Positions 17,457 through 26,516 of a stretch of DNA of 64,000 nucleotides are shown here, piece after piece. The notes beneath the pieces were generated by a model. The model did not search any database. It had not been told where the DNA came from and saw only the letters and a list, made by a program, of their open reading frames with translations. The stretch lies in assembly GCF_001870735.1 (NCBI RefSeq), contig NZ_MORL01000016.1, positions 52,061-116,060 on the forward strand, in the 5' to 3' direction. How positions within the stretch are numbered: position 1 is the stretch's first letter; each line of letters starts with the position of its first letter. This stretch comes from Arsenicibacter rosenii (lineage in GTDB: Bacteria; Bacteroidota; Bacteroidia; Cytophagales; Spirosomataceae). A program made the position numbers and the translations under genes.

Positions 17457-18296
17457 TTACATTTTTTCAGTCCGTGTCGCTACCAGGGTGTACATTAACT
17501 GCTTGTTATTGTTGGAACGGTAGGTTTGCTCGTGGTAGGTCATTTTCACATCGCCGAAACCGAGTACGTTCAGGTACTGAATCAGCAGTTCAGGGCTGAT
17601 GTGCCACCACGTTTCCAGCGGCCCCTGTGCCTGCCGGTTCGGCCGTAAAATCATGCTGGGCCCAGACACTTTTTGCCGGATGCGGCTGAGCAGACGGCCG
17701 GCCCATCCACTGGTAAACGTATGCAGTATGCTTTGACGGCGGTTATCCAGAATCTCGGTAATAATAATCTTCTCACGGGTCACGCGGGCCGCCTGCTGAA
17801 TAGCCAGCAGCGGGTCGCGGGTGTGCAGCAGAATACTGCCGAAAGTTGTAATATCCACTTCATTCACCCCGGCCGGTATCCCGTAAACTGTTCCATGAAT
17901 AACCTTGGCATTAAGTGAAAGTAAACGGTGGGTAAGCCAGAATGCATTGTTTTGCTTCCGGATGTGTTCTTTCCTTTCCTGGGCCAAGCCATCGGTATCA
18001 ATACAAGCAAACGGTACCACATCCCAGTCAAAGTCTGGCGATAAGTCATAGCAAGTCACCCGGGCGCCCTGCGACTCCATGTACCAGGTCAGAAACCCGT
18101 TGGCTGCCCCCATTTCGAGCACGTGTTTGCCAGCCAGCGGTACATGACCCAGGTAGTTGCCCGCAGTCCGGCGCAGGTCCCATTCACCGTCAACAGTTCC
18201 GAAGCCCGGCAAGTCGACAGTATGGTAAAAAACACAGTCGGACAGATCCGAAACGTATCGCGGTTCGGCATAAGTTAGTGTTGGCAATGTTTTCAT
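17457..18296 (-). CDS. Class I SAM-dependent methyltransferase
   Basis: A 279-residue cytoplasmic protein. SAM-binding motif I is clear at about residues 58-66 (HVLEMGAANGFLTWYM), followed by the acidic end of strand 2 (RVTCYDLSPDFDW). The distal part is of the type seen in CmoB-like or DUF1698-like methyltransferases (EVDITTFGSILLHTRDPLLA, ETWWHISPELLIQYLNVLGF). The substrate is unknown. It precedes the FHA gene by about 30 bp on the same strand, so it may be the first gene of the phospho-signalling operon. The AT-rich 18297-18485 upstream region is the probable promoter site, though no clear TAnnTTTG element was found. Confidence 0.88.
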   Translation of the reverse strand: MKTLPTLTYAEPRYVSDLSDCVFYHTVDLPGFGTVDGEWDLRRTAGNYLGHVPLAGKHVLEMGAANGFLTWYMESQGARVTCYDLSPDFDWDVVPFACIDTDGLAQERKEHIRKQNNAFWLTHRLLSLNAKVIHGTVYGIPAGVNEVDITTFGSILLHTRDPLLAIQQAARVTREKIIITEILDNRRQSILHTFTSGWAGRLLSRIRQKVSGPSMILRPNRQAQGPLETWWHISPELLIQYLNVLGFGDVKMTYHEQTYRSNNNKQLMYTLVATRTEKM

Positions 18297-18485
18297 GGTA
18301 ATATGTATGCAATAATTTGTGAAAATTGTGCTATGTCATCCAAATACAAGTTAAGATGTACATATATTTTTTTTTCAATATTACATATATATTCAGGTAG
18401 TATATATGCATAAGCCTGAAACTTATAAGCCGTTTGATAATCTCCTGACCGGAGCAGGGTCTATATATAAATGAAACGCTATTAG

Positions 18486-19959
18486 CTATTTCGCAGTAAA
18501 GCCTACCCTTATCCGGGCCGACGTATCGCCGAAAATCACGCGTCCGTCGAGGGTATACGTCAGCTTAGCCAGATTACCCGTTGTACCGGCAGGAATCGTT
18601 ATGGCATGTTGTAAAACAACCGGATCTGCCGAAGACGGCAACTGACCTGTTGACCACACAGCCGGATCCGTCCAGCTTCCTTCCTTAACCGTATAGATTG
18701 TTGTCTGTAAGGTCTGTTTGGCAAAAACCCGGGTGTAGCCATAAATTGTGGAGGTTGAATCAGGTTGCGTTGTACCGCTGATAAGGTAATTCCCGTTGGG
18801 TAATACCGCCATCGCCTGAAGCCGGTCGTTGCCTTTGCTGATCAGTTCGCTCCAGATACCCAAAAAGCTGCTCCCGTCGAAACCGGCTTTAAATACCGCA
18901 AAGTCGGACCCCTCGCGGGCGCTGATGACATTAGCACTGATCAGATAACGCCCGTCGCGGTCGCGGCTGAGCTGGTGGTTTTCCGTTGCGCCGGGCCGTG
19001 GACTGGCAAAAATCGGGTTGCCGCTGAGCCGCGTACCATCGGGCGCGAGCCGTTCCAGCCGGATTTCGTATGTATTGGTGACAGCTACATAACCATCCGC
19101 CCGTTGCCGACGGGATGATGTCCTGGTAATAGGTCAATCCGGTATTTTTCAGCCACTACTGCTGCCCCGTCCCGTCGAGCCGGACGATCCACCCTTTCGG
19201 GAGGCTATCGGTTTGCGTCACGTATTTGCCGGTCAGTACATATCCGTCATCAAACTCACACCCGCCTCCGACCGTGTTGGCGCCGCGGATCGCTGATTCA
19301 CCAACCGCATCAACGCTCGCCGAAAATACTACATTCCCCGCGGCGCCAACACGTTTTATACCGATATACCGGGTTGCCCTTGGATACGAATCGGTGTAAG
19401 CAGCCAGGCAACCGCCATCGCTCAGGCTACGGATAAAGGCAGGTGAAAACGAATTAAGCGACCCCAACGGGAGCTGGTACAAATCGGTATACCAGACCGT
19501 TTGACCGGCTTCATCCAGTTTCAGCAGAAAGATGCCCTGCACCCCGCTGAAACCCCTATAACGGCCATAGACAAAATCCCCCCCCCCGACGGCAGCTTTC
19601 ATATCGACCGGATACAGCAAGGTGTAAAACTGTACGGAAAAATTATCCTTCAGCTTCACACTGCTGATCACCTCGCCGGTAGCCGACAACCGGACCACCA
19701 TTGCTCCGCTGGCCTGCCCGTCCGGCACCGGCAATCCGTCGATGGCACCGGTACCGACCACCAGCATCACGCCGTTGTCCGGCGTTGGGGCACCTACACA
19801 GGCTGTAATAGAGGGCGCGTTGGCCGATGACGACGTAAACGTCCGTTCAGAGACAATCGTTGATGCCTGTCCCCAGGCTTTTGCGCTCACCAGCAGGCCC
19901 GCAATCAGAAGTACTAAAACACTTAGCCACAGGGCAGCAATTCTGTTAAGGTTTTTCAT
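18486..19959 (-). pseudogene. Broken secreted protein (nonsense codon plus frameshift)
   Basis: The gene starts with a signal peptide (WLSVLVLLIAGLLVSAKAWG) and encodes a beta-rich extracellular protein with repeated blocks ending in a VRLDGTGQQ-type phrase. A TAG at 19156 interrupts it. The frame continues as WLKNTGLTYYQDIIPSATG, then a 1-base shift near 19105 moves the homology to a frame reading ADGYVAVTNTYEIRLERLAP on to a stop at 18486. The C-terminal section contains WTDPAVWSTGQLPSSADPVV, like G8 or T9SS-cargo ends. At least two disabling changes are present. Sequencing error cannot be excluded for one of them, but the pair favours real decay. Confidence 0.75.
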
Positions 19960-20038
19960 AACAAAGTTTTTTCAGGCAATAGTCTATGAGACAGACCGGA
20001 AAACTGGTCCGCCCGTTGCACACCCTGTGAAAATCTGA

Positions 20039-20971
20039 TTAAACCGCCTGCGGTTCGTCTATATCGTCGGCACCGGTATCGGTTACGTACCCGTCATCAC
20101 CGGTATCATAATGTTCCTCTTCCTGGTAAGGCATTTCATCGTCGTCGCTGACCTCATGTTCAGCAACCGTTAGCAGCGGTGTTACCACCGGCTCATCAAA
20201 TACAGACTCCATCAACTCATTAGCCATTGCCTCTTCAAGGCCTTGCTGTAGTGTACTGTTCGGGAGCATAAACGGTTCGTCGAGCCGTATGCTTTGCAGG
20301 ATCTCGTGGCTGGCGGTATCGATCTGATACACCACATCCAGCCCCTCATCACCCGTGGCGTCCACCACCCTATAGGTAAAACCATCGGCCCCTTCAAGCA
20401 CCAGGGTATCAACCACACCATCATGATCAAAATCGAGGCCCATTACCCGCTGATCGTTCATAACCCCCTCAATAATGATCGGATCGGCGGGTGCCGATGG
20501 TTGTTTCTGGCTCTGGCTGTCGGGCTCGTAACCGACACCTGCCAGAAACTCATGTCGTTGCTGCAGGGATAAATCCTGCCATTCTTCTTTCGTAAATGTG
20601 TTAAACAATCCGCCTTTCCAGACGAACACGCCGCCCGGCCCGATTTCGTCACGGGCGACGGCAAAGGCCTCGCCAAAAGGACGGTTGCTGTTCACCTCAC
20701 GGGCAACGGTCACGTCCGCCAGGTGCAGTTTACCACCGGCTACCGCTACCGGCCCGTCGCCGGGCACGGGTAGCTGCGGATCGGCGTCCGGCTCACCATC
20801 CTCTGTCGGCTGAGCCAGTAAGGTCCAGGTAGCACCACCCAGCAACAGAGCGGCTGTAGTGATACCGGCCAGTTTTGATTTGTGTAAAGCAGGTGTGTTC
20901 GCCGACGCCTGCGCGACATGTGATGAAAACGCATCGGTTGGCGGTTCTGAGTTAGCGTACAATTTCGACAT
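20039..20971 (-). CDS. Membrane protein of unknown function, acidic C-terminus
   Basis: A 310-residue protein with a cytoplasmic N-terminus, one membrane helix at about 33-50 (LAGITTAALLLGGATWTLLA), and an extracytoplasmic or acidic remainder. It contains FGEAFAVARDEIGPGGVFVW followed by KGGLFNTFTKEEW, a motif block I associate with orphan Bacteroidota proteins. A Ca-binding-like loop GLDFDHDGVVDTLVL follows, and the C-terminus is very rich in Asp/Glu. No catalytic motif is recognised. It lies between the broken secreted gene and a zinc-ribbon protein on the same strand. Confidence 0.7.
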   Translation of the reverse strand: MSKLYANSEPPTDAFSSHVAQASANTPALHKSKLAGITTAALLLGGATWTLLAQPTEDGEPDADPQLPVPGDGPVAVAGGKLHLADVTVAREVNSNRPFGEAFAVARDEIGPGGVFVWKGGLFNTFTKEEWQDLSLQQRHEFLAGVGYEPDSQSQKQPSAPADPIIIEGVMNDQRVMGLDFDHDGVVDTLVLEGADGFTYRVVDATGDEGLDVVYQIDTASHEILQSIRLDEPFMLPNSTLQQGLEEAMANELMESVFDEPVVTPLLTVAEHEVSDDDEMPYQEEEHYDTGDDGYVTDTGADDIDEPQAV

Positions 20972-21057
20972 AGCCGGAAAGCAATTAGCCGGATAAAGCT
21001 CTCTGATGCTTTATCCGGTGAGGTTAAAAAAGGTAAGTCAGTTTTTTGAAAAAATTT

Positions 21058-21594
21058 TCAGGATACCCAGATGGCCTTGCAGCGACGGCAGGTTTTCTGC
21101 TGGGCGAGCTGCGCCCATTCCTGGCTATAAAAAGGCAGACGACACTCCGGATTAGGGCACCGGTACCGTTCACGATACTCTTTATCAATCACTTCCATTT
21201 TTTCGTCGGTCGACAGCAGTGTAGAGCAGAGGGTTGGTACCAGCATACTCAGTCCTGCACTCGACAGTACCGGCAAAAAACCAAGAGCGGTCCCGCCCGA
21301 ACCCAGCACAGCCCCGACGCTGACCACCGACGACAGTATGACACTGCCGGTCCGGATCATACGCTCACGGTTGCGGCAATCGCGTTTGAGTTGGGGATAT
21401 TGTTCGTAAACCTGTTTCAGGGCCGCAAATTCGGCGGTAAAGTCAAGCGGCTCTTTTTTGGCAACGGCTTCTTCGGCCGGGGGTGGCGGCAGGTATCGGG
21501 CAATGAGTTCACGGGCAGTGGTCGTCGTGTCGCCGAAGGTCAGGACATCGTTACTATCGATGAGTTTTTTGATGCTGGATTTTCCATGCAGCAT
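21058..21594 (-). CDS. Small protein with two hydrophobic segments and C-terminal zinc ribbon
   Basis: A 178-residue protein. A charged N-terminal half is followed by a hydrophobic region at about 85-120 (GSVILSSVVSVGAVLGSGGT, LGFLPVLSSAGLSMLVP). The C-terminus ends with two CxxC-like pairs (YRCPNPECRLPF and KTCRRCKAIWV), a zinc ribbon. I do not recognise the family. Zinc ribbon plus membrane segment resembles the general build of the FHA neighbour set, and it may belong to the same envelope signalling region. Confidence 0.65.
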   Translation of the reverse strand: MLHGKSSIKKLIDSNDVLTFGDTTTTARELIARYLPPPPAEEAVAKKEPLDFTAEFAALKQVYEQYPQLKRDCRNRERMIRTGSVILSSVVSVGAVLGSGGTALGFLPVLSSAGLSMLVPTLCSTLLSTDEKMEVIDKEYRERYRCPNPECRLPFYSQEWAQLAQQKTCRRCKAIWVS

Positions 21595-21627
21595 TCAGAG
21601 AATCCAGCATCCAGAAAATCCAGAACC

Positions 21628-23424
21628 TCAAAGCGTACGCAGAAAGGCAATGAGCGCCCGTTTTTCGTGGGGCGTCAGAGAAAGTTTCTGATCGGGCAGG
21701 GTTTGGTTGGGCAATCCGAAGCCAAGGCCATTCCCACCGCCCTTATCGTAAAAATCAATGACCTGCTCCAGCGTCGGGTATACGCCGTTGTGCATGTAGG
21801 GGGCCGTATTGGCCGCCTCCCGAATGCCCGGAATCTTGAATGCCCGCAAGTGAATGGCCAGCCGCGTAACCCCATACCGCCCCGAATCCGGGCTAACGCT
21901 CCGATTATCGGCCGTGGCCGGTACGCCGATTACTTCACTTTCTGTGCGGGTATAATCGGGCGGCACCGTACCGTTGAAAATCGGGTAAAAATGACAGGTA
22001 CCACATTTGGCCTTGCCCATAAACAGGTTAAATCCCTGTTGTTCCTCAGTGGTTAGCTGCGTAGCCGGGTCACAGCGCATGTAGCGGTCAAACCGCGTGT
22101 TAAAGCCGGTCAGCGACCGGACATAGTGAGCAATGGCATTGCTGATGGTTTCGCGCGAAACGGCCAGTCCGCCATAGGCCCGCCTGAATGCCGCCATGAC
22201 CGCCGCATCGGCCTGAATGGCGTTGAGCGCAGCAGGCCACGAACCGCCCATTTCACGGGGATTGTTGAGTACATCGTGAATCTGCTCTTCGATGGTCAGC
22301 GACCGCGCATCCAGAAACTGAAATACCTGTAAGCCAGCCTGCAACAGCGTCGGGGTGTTTCGTCTGATCCGGTCATGGGCCGAGCCGAGCACCAGTGCCG
22401 TCGTCTGCCCATCGGTAAATGCCCGTTCGGGCTGATGACAACCTGCGCACGAACGACGTGTCAGCGGACGGGCATTATCGGACAGCAGCGTACCCGAAAA
22501 CAGCATTTTGCCCAGCGCAATACGGTCGGGGGTCGGCTTCGGCGAACCGACGGGCGCAAACACATAGGGATCAAAAATACCGGAATCGCTGAGCGTCCGG
22601 GCCGACGCTGCCAGCATCCGCCGCCCGGTCAGCACGGGAATGTGCAGTTTTTGCTGTGTTTCCGCCAGCGCCTCACCTAACGGATTAGCAACGGTCCGGA
22701 TAAATACCAGCCGATCGAACCCCTCAAACGAAGACCGGCGCAACAGGCGACCGGCTTTGGCAAACAACCGGTCAAGCTTACCCGCCAGAGCCGGATCAGC
22801 CTCCGCCACGGGATAGTGTGCCAGAACACGCCTGAGGGCCTGCATGCTCACGCTGGCCTCCGGCAGACTCTGCCGGTCGACCGGTGAGTCGAAGCCGGAA
22901 ATCCCAAGCGTAATAATCCGGAACAGTTGCAGACGCATGGCGTCAAACACCTTGCTATCCGTCAGTTGTACCGACGTACTCACCTGCCAAAGCAACCGGA
23001 TGGTTTGCCGGATTCGGGTCAGTTGGGTGAGTACGGCTGTTTTTTCGCCGGGATCATACGGGAACAGCGTTTCTTCTATCACCTGAAATCCTTCGGGATT
23101 AATCTGCTGCCCGACCCCGCCTTCCAGTTCACCTTCGGGCACCGGCGGACCATTCAGCCGGCGGGCCGAATATGGGTAGAGTGCTTCGGTCAGCCATTCA
23201 ATCCGTTTATAGGCCAGCCGCGCCTGCCGGAAGCGTTGCCGGATCCCCCCTGGCGATTTCCCCCCGCTGACCGCCCGGTACAGCCCTGCCGTTGCCGAAT
23301 CGAGTGCTACCACATCGGCCACATACATCGCCCGGATTGTCTGCCCCGGCGCGAGGTCAGCCGGCGGTCGCCACGCGGGGAGGCTGGCGAGAAGGAGGAT
23401 GAGGAGAGATAGACGGGAAGTCAT
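21628..23424 (-). CDS. Imelysin-like / di-haem cytochrome c peroxidase fusion
   Basis: A 598-residue exported protein (signal: LSLLILLLASLPAW). The N-terminal ~250 residues are helical and imelysin/EfeO-like: YKRIEWLTEALYPYSARRLN, INPEGFQVIEETLFPY. From about residue 290 it becomes a MauG/CcpA-type di-haem peroxidase, with haem sites SCAGCHQPERAF and CGTCHFYPIF, the typical RNTPTLLQAGLQ region and a C-terminal YMHNGVYPTLEQVIDFYDKG. It acts in the periplasm on peroxide or as an electron-transfer oxidase. The fusion suggests coupling of iron or haem handling with peroxide removal, which is inference. Confidence 0.92.
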   Translation of the reverse strand: MTSRLSLLILLLASLPAWRPPADLAPGQTIRAMYVADVVALDSATAGLYRAVSGGKSPGGIRQRFRQARLAYKRIEWLTEALYPYSARRLNGPPVPEGELEGGVGQQINPEGFQVIEETLFPYDPGEKTAVLTQLTRIRQTIRLLWQVSTSVQLTDSKVFDAMRLQLFRIITLGISGFDSPVDRQSLPEASVSMQALRRVLAHYPVAEADPALAGKLDRLFAKAGRLLRRSSFEGFDRLVFIRTVANPLGEALAETQQKLHIPVLTGRRMLAASARTLSDSGIFDPYVFAPVGSPKPTPDRIALGKMLFSGTLLSDNARPLTRRSCAGCHQPERAFTDGQTTALVLGSAHDRIRRNTPTLLQAGLQVFQFLDARSLTIEEQIHDVLNNPREMGGSWPAALNAIQADAAVMAAFRRAYGGLAVSRETISNAIAHYVRSLTGFNTRFDRYMRCDPATQLTTEEQQGFNLFMGKAKCGTCHFYPIFNGTVPPDYTRTESEVIGVPATADNRSVSPDSGRYGVTRLAIHLRAFKIPGIREAANTAPYMHNGVYPTLEQVIDFYDKGGGNGLGFGLPNQTLPDQKLSLTPHEKRALIAFLRTL

Positions 23425-23553
23425 CGGGGAGTGGGGTTAACCAAATGTGTATAGTACCTTATTGAGCGTTACCATTAACTGTTACAAAATAGCTATTGTG
23501 CCTGACCATCCTATGATCTAAGTGCCATACATGTTGTCATAATGTTGAAACAG

Positions 23554-23588
23554 AAAAACCCCCTAAACAGCGATTTTAGGGGGTTTTT
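23554..23588 (-). terminator. Rho-independent terminator downstream of tRNA-Arg
   Basis: AAAAACCCCCTAAA, an 8-base loop and TTTAGGGGGTTTTT form a strong hairpin with U tracts on both strands. On the minus strand it lies directly after tRNA-Arg and so terminates that transcript. Confidence 0.85.
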
Positions 23589-23600
23589 GACGGTTTTAGT

Positions 23601-23671
23601 GGTCCCGACGGGAATCGAACCCATATCAAACGTTTAGGAAACGTCTATTCTATCCGTTGAACTACGGGACC
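23601..23671 (-). tRNA. tRNA-Arg (anticodon CCT)
   Basis: The minus strand folds as a full cloverleaf of 71 nt. The acceptor GGTCCCG pairs with CGGGACC. The D arm is GTTC...GAAT, the anticodon stem GACGT/ACGTT carries loop TTCCTAA (anticodon CCT, reading AGG), and the T arm is ATGGG-TTCGATT-CCCGT. CCA is not encoded. Confidence 0.95.
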
Positions 23672-23695
23672 AATATGTACTTATTCTTCAATCGC

Positions 23696-23798
23696 TGTCC
23701 CGACGGGAATCGAAGGCGGACGCGCCCCCGGCCATAGCAAACGTTCAGGAAAAGGCTCCGAGCTGGCGCTCCGGTTCTATCCGTTGAACTACGGGACC
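23696..23798 (-). pseudogene. Degenerate tRNA-Arg copy with two GC-rich insertions
   Basis: The first 24 nt (GGTCCCGTAGTTCAACGGAT plus AGAA) match the intact tRNA-Arg exactly, as do the 18 nt near the 3' end (TTCGATTCCCGTCGGGAC). The anticodon region CTTTTCCTGAACGTTTGC is a close variant. About 20 nt (CCGGAGCGCCAGCTCGGAGC, self-complementary) is inserted after the D arm and about 17 nt (CCGGGGGCGCGTCCGCC) in the T arm. It cannot fold as a normal tRNA. It looks like a tandem duplicate, 25 bp from the intact gene, that has decayed. Confidence 0.75.
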
Positions 23799-23814
23799 AA
23801 TATTCGTGGCCGGA

Positions 23815-23909
23815 ACTTCCCGAAAGTTTTACACTTTGGGAAGTTGAGATTGCTATCCAACCGTACGGGCGACCCCATGTGGTCGCCCATCCCCATGTGG
23901 TCGCCCCTA
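23815..23909. repeat. Inverted repeat plus two GGGCGACC/CATGTGG repeat units
   Basis: ACTTCCCGAAAGT (23815-23827) and ACTTTGGGAAGT (23833-23844) form a hairpin. At 23863-23888 and 23891-23909 are two copies of CCCCATGTGGTCGCCC, the same family as at 786-905. The remaining bases to 23998 hold nothing I recognise. Confidence 0.8.
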
Positions 23910-23998
23910 TCAGGAAAGGCGATCCCAACAAAAACAAACCTATAGAGTCTTATCGACCCCATAGGCTTTCCATTACAAAATTGGCTAAAATCCGGCAA

Positions 23999-25279
23999 CT
24001 ACCCAAGCGGGGCCGCATCTTCTTCATACGCATCCCCGAGCGGAATAAAGGTCCAGTTCGGATAAATGGTATAATGCTTTTCCTTTACCAGCTTAAAGAG
24101 CGTTTCCCGCAACTCATCGAGGTTCTCGCGGTTCTGCGCCGAAATAAACACGACGTGGTCCGATTGACGCGTCAGGTACGTGCGTTTCAGATAGGCCAGT
24201 GCCGTTTGCTTCTGTTCTGCCGCTGATGGCGGAGCAACTGCCGCCACCGGCTCGTTCTCGTCCCCGCTTATTTCGTGCACCGGTTCCGGCAACCATTCTT
24301 CCTTCGGCACAAAGGCATCAATTTTGTTGAAGACCAGAATCGTTGGCTTATCAGCCGCCTTTATGTCCGCTAAGGTCGCCTGTACAACGTCAATGTGCTC
24401 TTCAAACGATGAATGAGACACATCGACAACATGCAACAGAATGTCGGCCTCCCGTACCTCGTCCAGCGTCGATTTAAAGGACTCAATCAGCGTCGTCGGC
24501 AGCTTCCGGATAAACCCGACCGTATCGGTCAGCAAAAACGGAATGTTGCCCAACACCACCTTACGGACCGTCGAATCGACCGTGGCAAACAGCTTGTTCT
24601 CCGCAAAGACGTCGGCCTTGGCCATTGTCCGCATCAGGGTCGATTTGCCAACGTTGGTGTAGCCCACCAGCGCTACCCGTACCAGCCGGTCACGCTCTTT
24701 GCGGCGCGTCTGACTCTGCTTGTCAATTTTGGCCAGCTTTTCTTTCAGGAACGCAATCCGGTCCTGCACAATCCGGCGGTCGGTTTCGAGCTCCTTCTCC
24801 CCCGGACCACGCATCCCGACGCCCCCTTTCTGACGGCTTAAGTGGGTCCACATCCGGGTCAGGCGTGGATACATGTACTGGTACTGGGCCAGCTCTACCT
24901 GTACGCGGGACTGAGCGGTCTGCGCCCGCATCGAGAAAATGTTCAGAATCAGCAGACTCCGGTCCAGCACCTTGATTTCCTTAAACTCCGCTTCAAGGTT
25001 ACGCACCTGAGCCGGGGTAAGGTCATCGTCAAAAATGATGGTATCAACCGGATTATCAGCAATATAAAGCTGAATCTCCTCCAGTTTACCCTTACCGACA
25101 AACGTACGGGTATCCGCACGGTCCAGCTTCTGGGTAAATGTTTTTTTGGTAATCACCCCCGACGTCTCCGCCAGAAACGCCAGCTCGTCGAGATATTCTT
25201 TCGTCTGATCGGCGGTCTGTTTCTGGGTGACTAAGGCCACTAATACGGCCGTTTCGGGTTGTTTATGTGTTTCGATCAT
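23999..25279 (-). CDS. hflX: Ribosome-associated GTPase HflX
   Basis: I chose the ATG at 25279 (MIETHKQPETAVLVALVTQ), giving 426 residues; an upstream in-frame ATG adds 12 poorly fitting residues. HflX features appear in order: the N-terminal ETSGVITKKTFTQKLDRADT and TFVGKGKLEEI, the linker FDDDLTPAQVRNLEAEF, RGPGEKELETDRRIV, then a G domain with GYTNVGKST (G1), DTVGFIRKLP (G3) and FNKIDAF (G4). The C-terminus has an acidic insert. HflX binds the 50S subunit and splits or rescues stalled ribosomes. Confidence 0.97.
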   Translation of the reverse strand: MIETHKQPETAVLVALVTQKQTADQTKEYLDELAFLAETSGVITKKTFTQKLDRADTRTFVGKGKLEEIQLYIADNPVDTIIFDDDLTPAQVRNLEAEFKEIKVLDRSLLILNIFSMRAQTAQSRVQVELAQYQYMYPRLTRMWTHLSRQKGGVGMRGPGEKELETDRRIVQDRIAFLKEKLAKIDKQSQTRRKERDRLVRVALVGYTNVGKSTLMRTMAKADVFAENKLFATVDSTVRKVVLGNIPFLLTDTVGFIRKLPTTLIESFKSTLDEVREADILLHVVDVSHSSFEEHIDVVQATLADIKAADKPTILVFNKIDAFVPKEEWLPEPVHEISGDENEPVAAVAPPSAAEQKQTALAYLKRTYLTRQSDHVVFISAQNRENLDELRETLFKLVKEKHYTIYPNWTFIPLGDAYEEDAAPLG

Positions 25280-25588
25280 GTAATCTGAATAAGGAATACA
25301 GACCGGTTCAGACACGATGTCTGTCGCTACCGGTTTGCATTATATTGGCTTGATGAATGTCATACAGACCGGCAGCCCTGAACAGAGCGGTACGGTATGA
25401 TGGCGTTTTTGACACCACACAGGCGGATACACAGGCTTGTGCAGCAAAAGAAGGTCGGTTTACAGAATCATTGGCGTACTTGTTTTCCGGGCTTACTGAT
25501 TATACGTACGTTGCCACATCGAAAACATCACTTTTTTCACTATTCTTCATGTGGCGACCCAAAGGGCCTTATTCATTAACACGTTACT
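25280..25588. other. Intergenic region without recognised feature
   Basis: About 310 bp between hflX and the esterase gene, both on the minus strand. An 80-codon plus-strand frame exists but has no recognisable protein character. The part next to hflX must hold its promoter, but I see no clear TAnnTTTG element. Confidence 0.5.
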
Positions 25589-26347
25589 TTATGGATTAGT
25601 TTCGGCCTTACGCACAACCGGTTCCAGTACCTTCCAGACGTTTTCGGCTACCATCCGGTGACCCTCGGCCGTGGGGTGAATCCCGTCGGCCTGATTCAGA
25701 CGCGGAATTCCGCCGACACCTTCGAGCAGAAAAGGAATCAGAATGGCGTTGTTTTTGTCGGCCAGCTGTTTAAATAATTCACGAAACTCTTTCGTGTAGG
25801 TCGTACCGAGATTAGGCGGGATCTGCATACCGGCAATAACAATCGTAGTTTCCGGATTTTTGTGGCGTACGGTATCCATGATCGCCTGTAAGTTTTCGCG
25901 GGTAGATGAAAGCGGTAAACCGCGCAATCCATCGTTGCCACCCAGTTCGAGCACGAAAATATCGGCCGACTGACGCAGCACCCAGCTGATCCGGCTCTTC
26001 CCGCCTGCCGATGTCTCGCCACTCAGTCCGGCATTGACCACTTTATACGGCAGTCCGAGCGAATCAATCCGTTTACCGATCAGGGCCGGAAAGGCCTGCG
26101 AAGGATCAAGCCCGTAGCCCGCCGCGAGACTGTTCCCGTAAAACACGATTACCTTTTTAGCAACTGCCGCAGATGACGTAGCGGCCGGTGCTGATGCCTG
26201 TTTCTCACCGGAAGCGGTCTCCGCATCACCCGATGATTTAGAGTTACAGCCAGCCAGCAACGTACACACCAAGGCTGCACCGGTTAAGCCGCTAACTACC
26301 TGTCTCCAACGAAGATATGGCATCGCTTTCTTTTGCATAAAAATCAT
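25589..26347 (-). CDS. TesA-like SGNH/GDSL arylesterase lipoprotein
   Basis: A 252-residue protein with a lipoprotein signal (SGLTGAALVCTLLAGC) and a Ser/Ala-rich linker. The SGNH hydrolase domain starts at about residue 66: block I YGNSLAAGYGL (GNSL rather than the usual GDSL; the nucleophile Ser is kept), block II Gly in GLSGETSAGG, block III GGNDGLRG, and block V ADGIHPTAEGH with the catalytic Asp and His. It resembles TesA-type lysophospholipase/arylesterases. It is divergent from the YbbA/YbbP-like genes, the same layout as tesA-ybbAP in E. coli. In-frame ATGs at 26338 and 26323 are alternative starts. Confidence 0.92.
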   Translation of the reverse strand: MIFMQKKAMPYLRWRQVVSGLTGAALVCTLLAGCNSKSSGDAETASGEKQASAPAATSSAAVAKKVIVFYGNSLAAGYGLDPSQAFPALIGKRIDSLGLPYKVVNAGLSGETSAGGKSRISWVLRQSADIFVLELGGNDGLRGLPLSSTRENLQAIMDTVRHKNPETTIVIAGMQIPPNLGTTYTKEFRELFKQLADKNNAILIPFLLEGVGGIPRLNQADGIHPTAEGHRMVAENVWKVLEPVVRKAETNP

Positions 26348-26516
26348 TAGTTTTCTTATCTGAACAACGAAATTAAACAGAGGTTTTACCCTTTAACAGT
26401 TCTTTTGGTCCATTCATCCGATTTTCTGTCAAAGATGGAAAGAATCCGGCCCAAATCAGTGTTACCCAACAGATCATCGTTCGCAATGCCTTGCCGGCAC
26501 TGCCTTTTTTTCATCC

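Noticed and set aside
23601..23798. Integration (att) site created by a mobile element at tRNA-Arg
   Set aside because: The duplicate covers the full tRNA, not just its 3' end, and there is no integrase or island beside it; a decayed tandem copy fits better.
25357..25599. 80-codon plus-strand frame between hflX and the esterase gene
   Set aside because: Low-complexity, no family resemblance, overlaps the 3' end of the esterase gene on the other strand, no promoter-like sequence.
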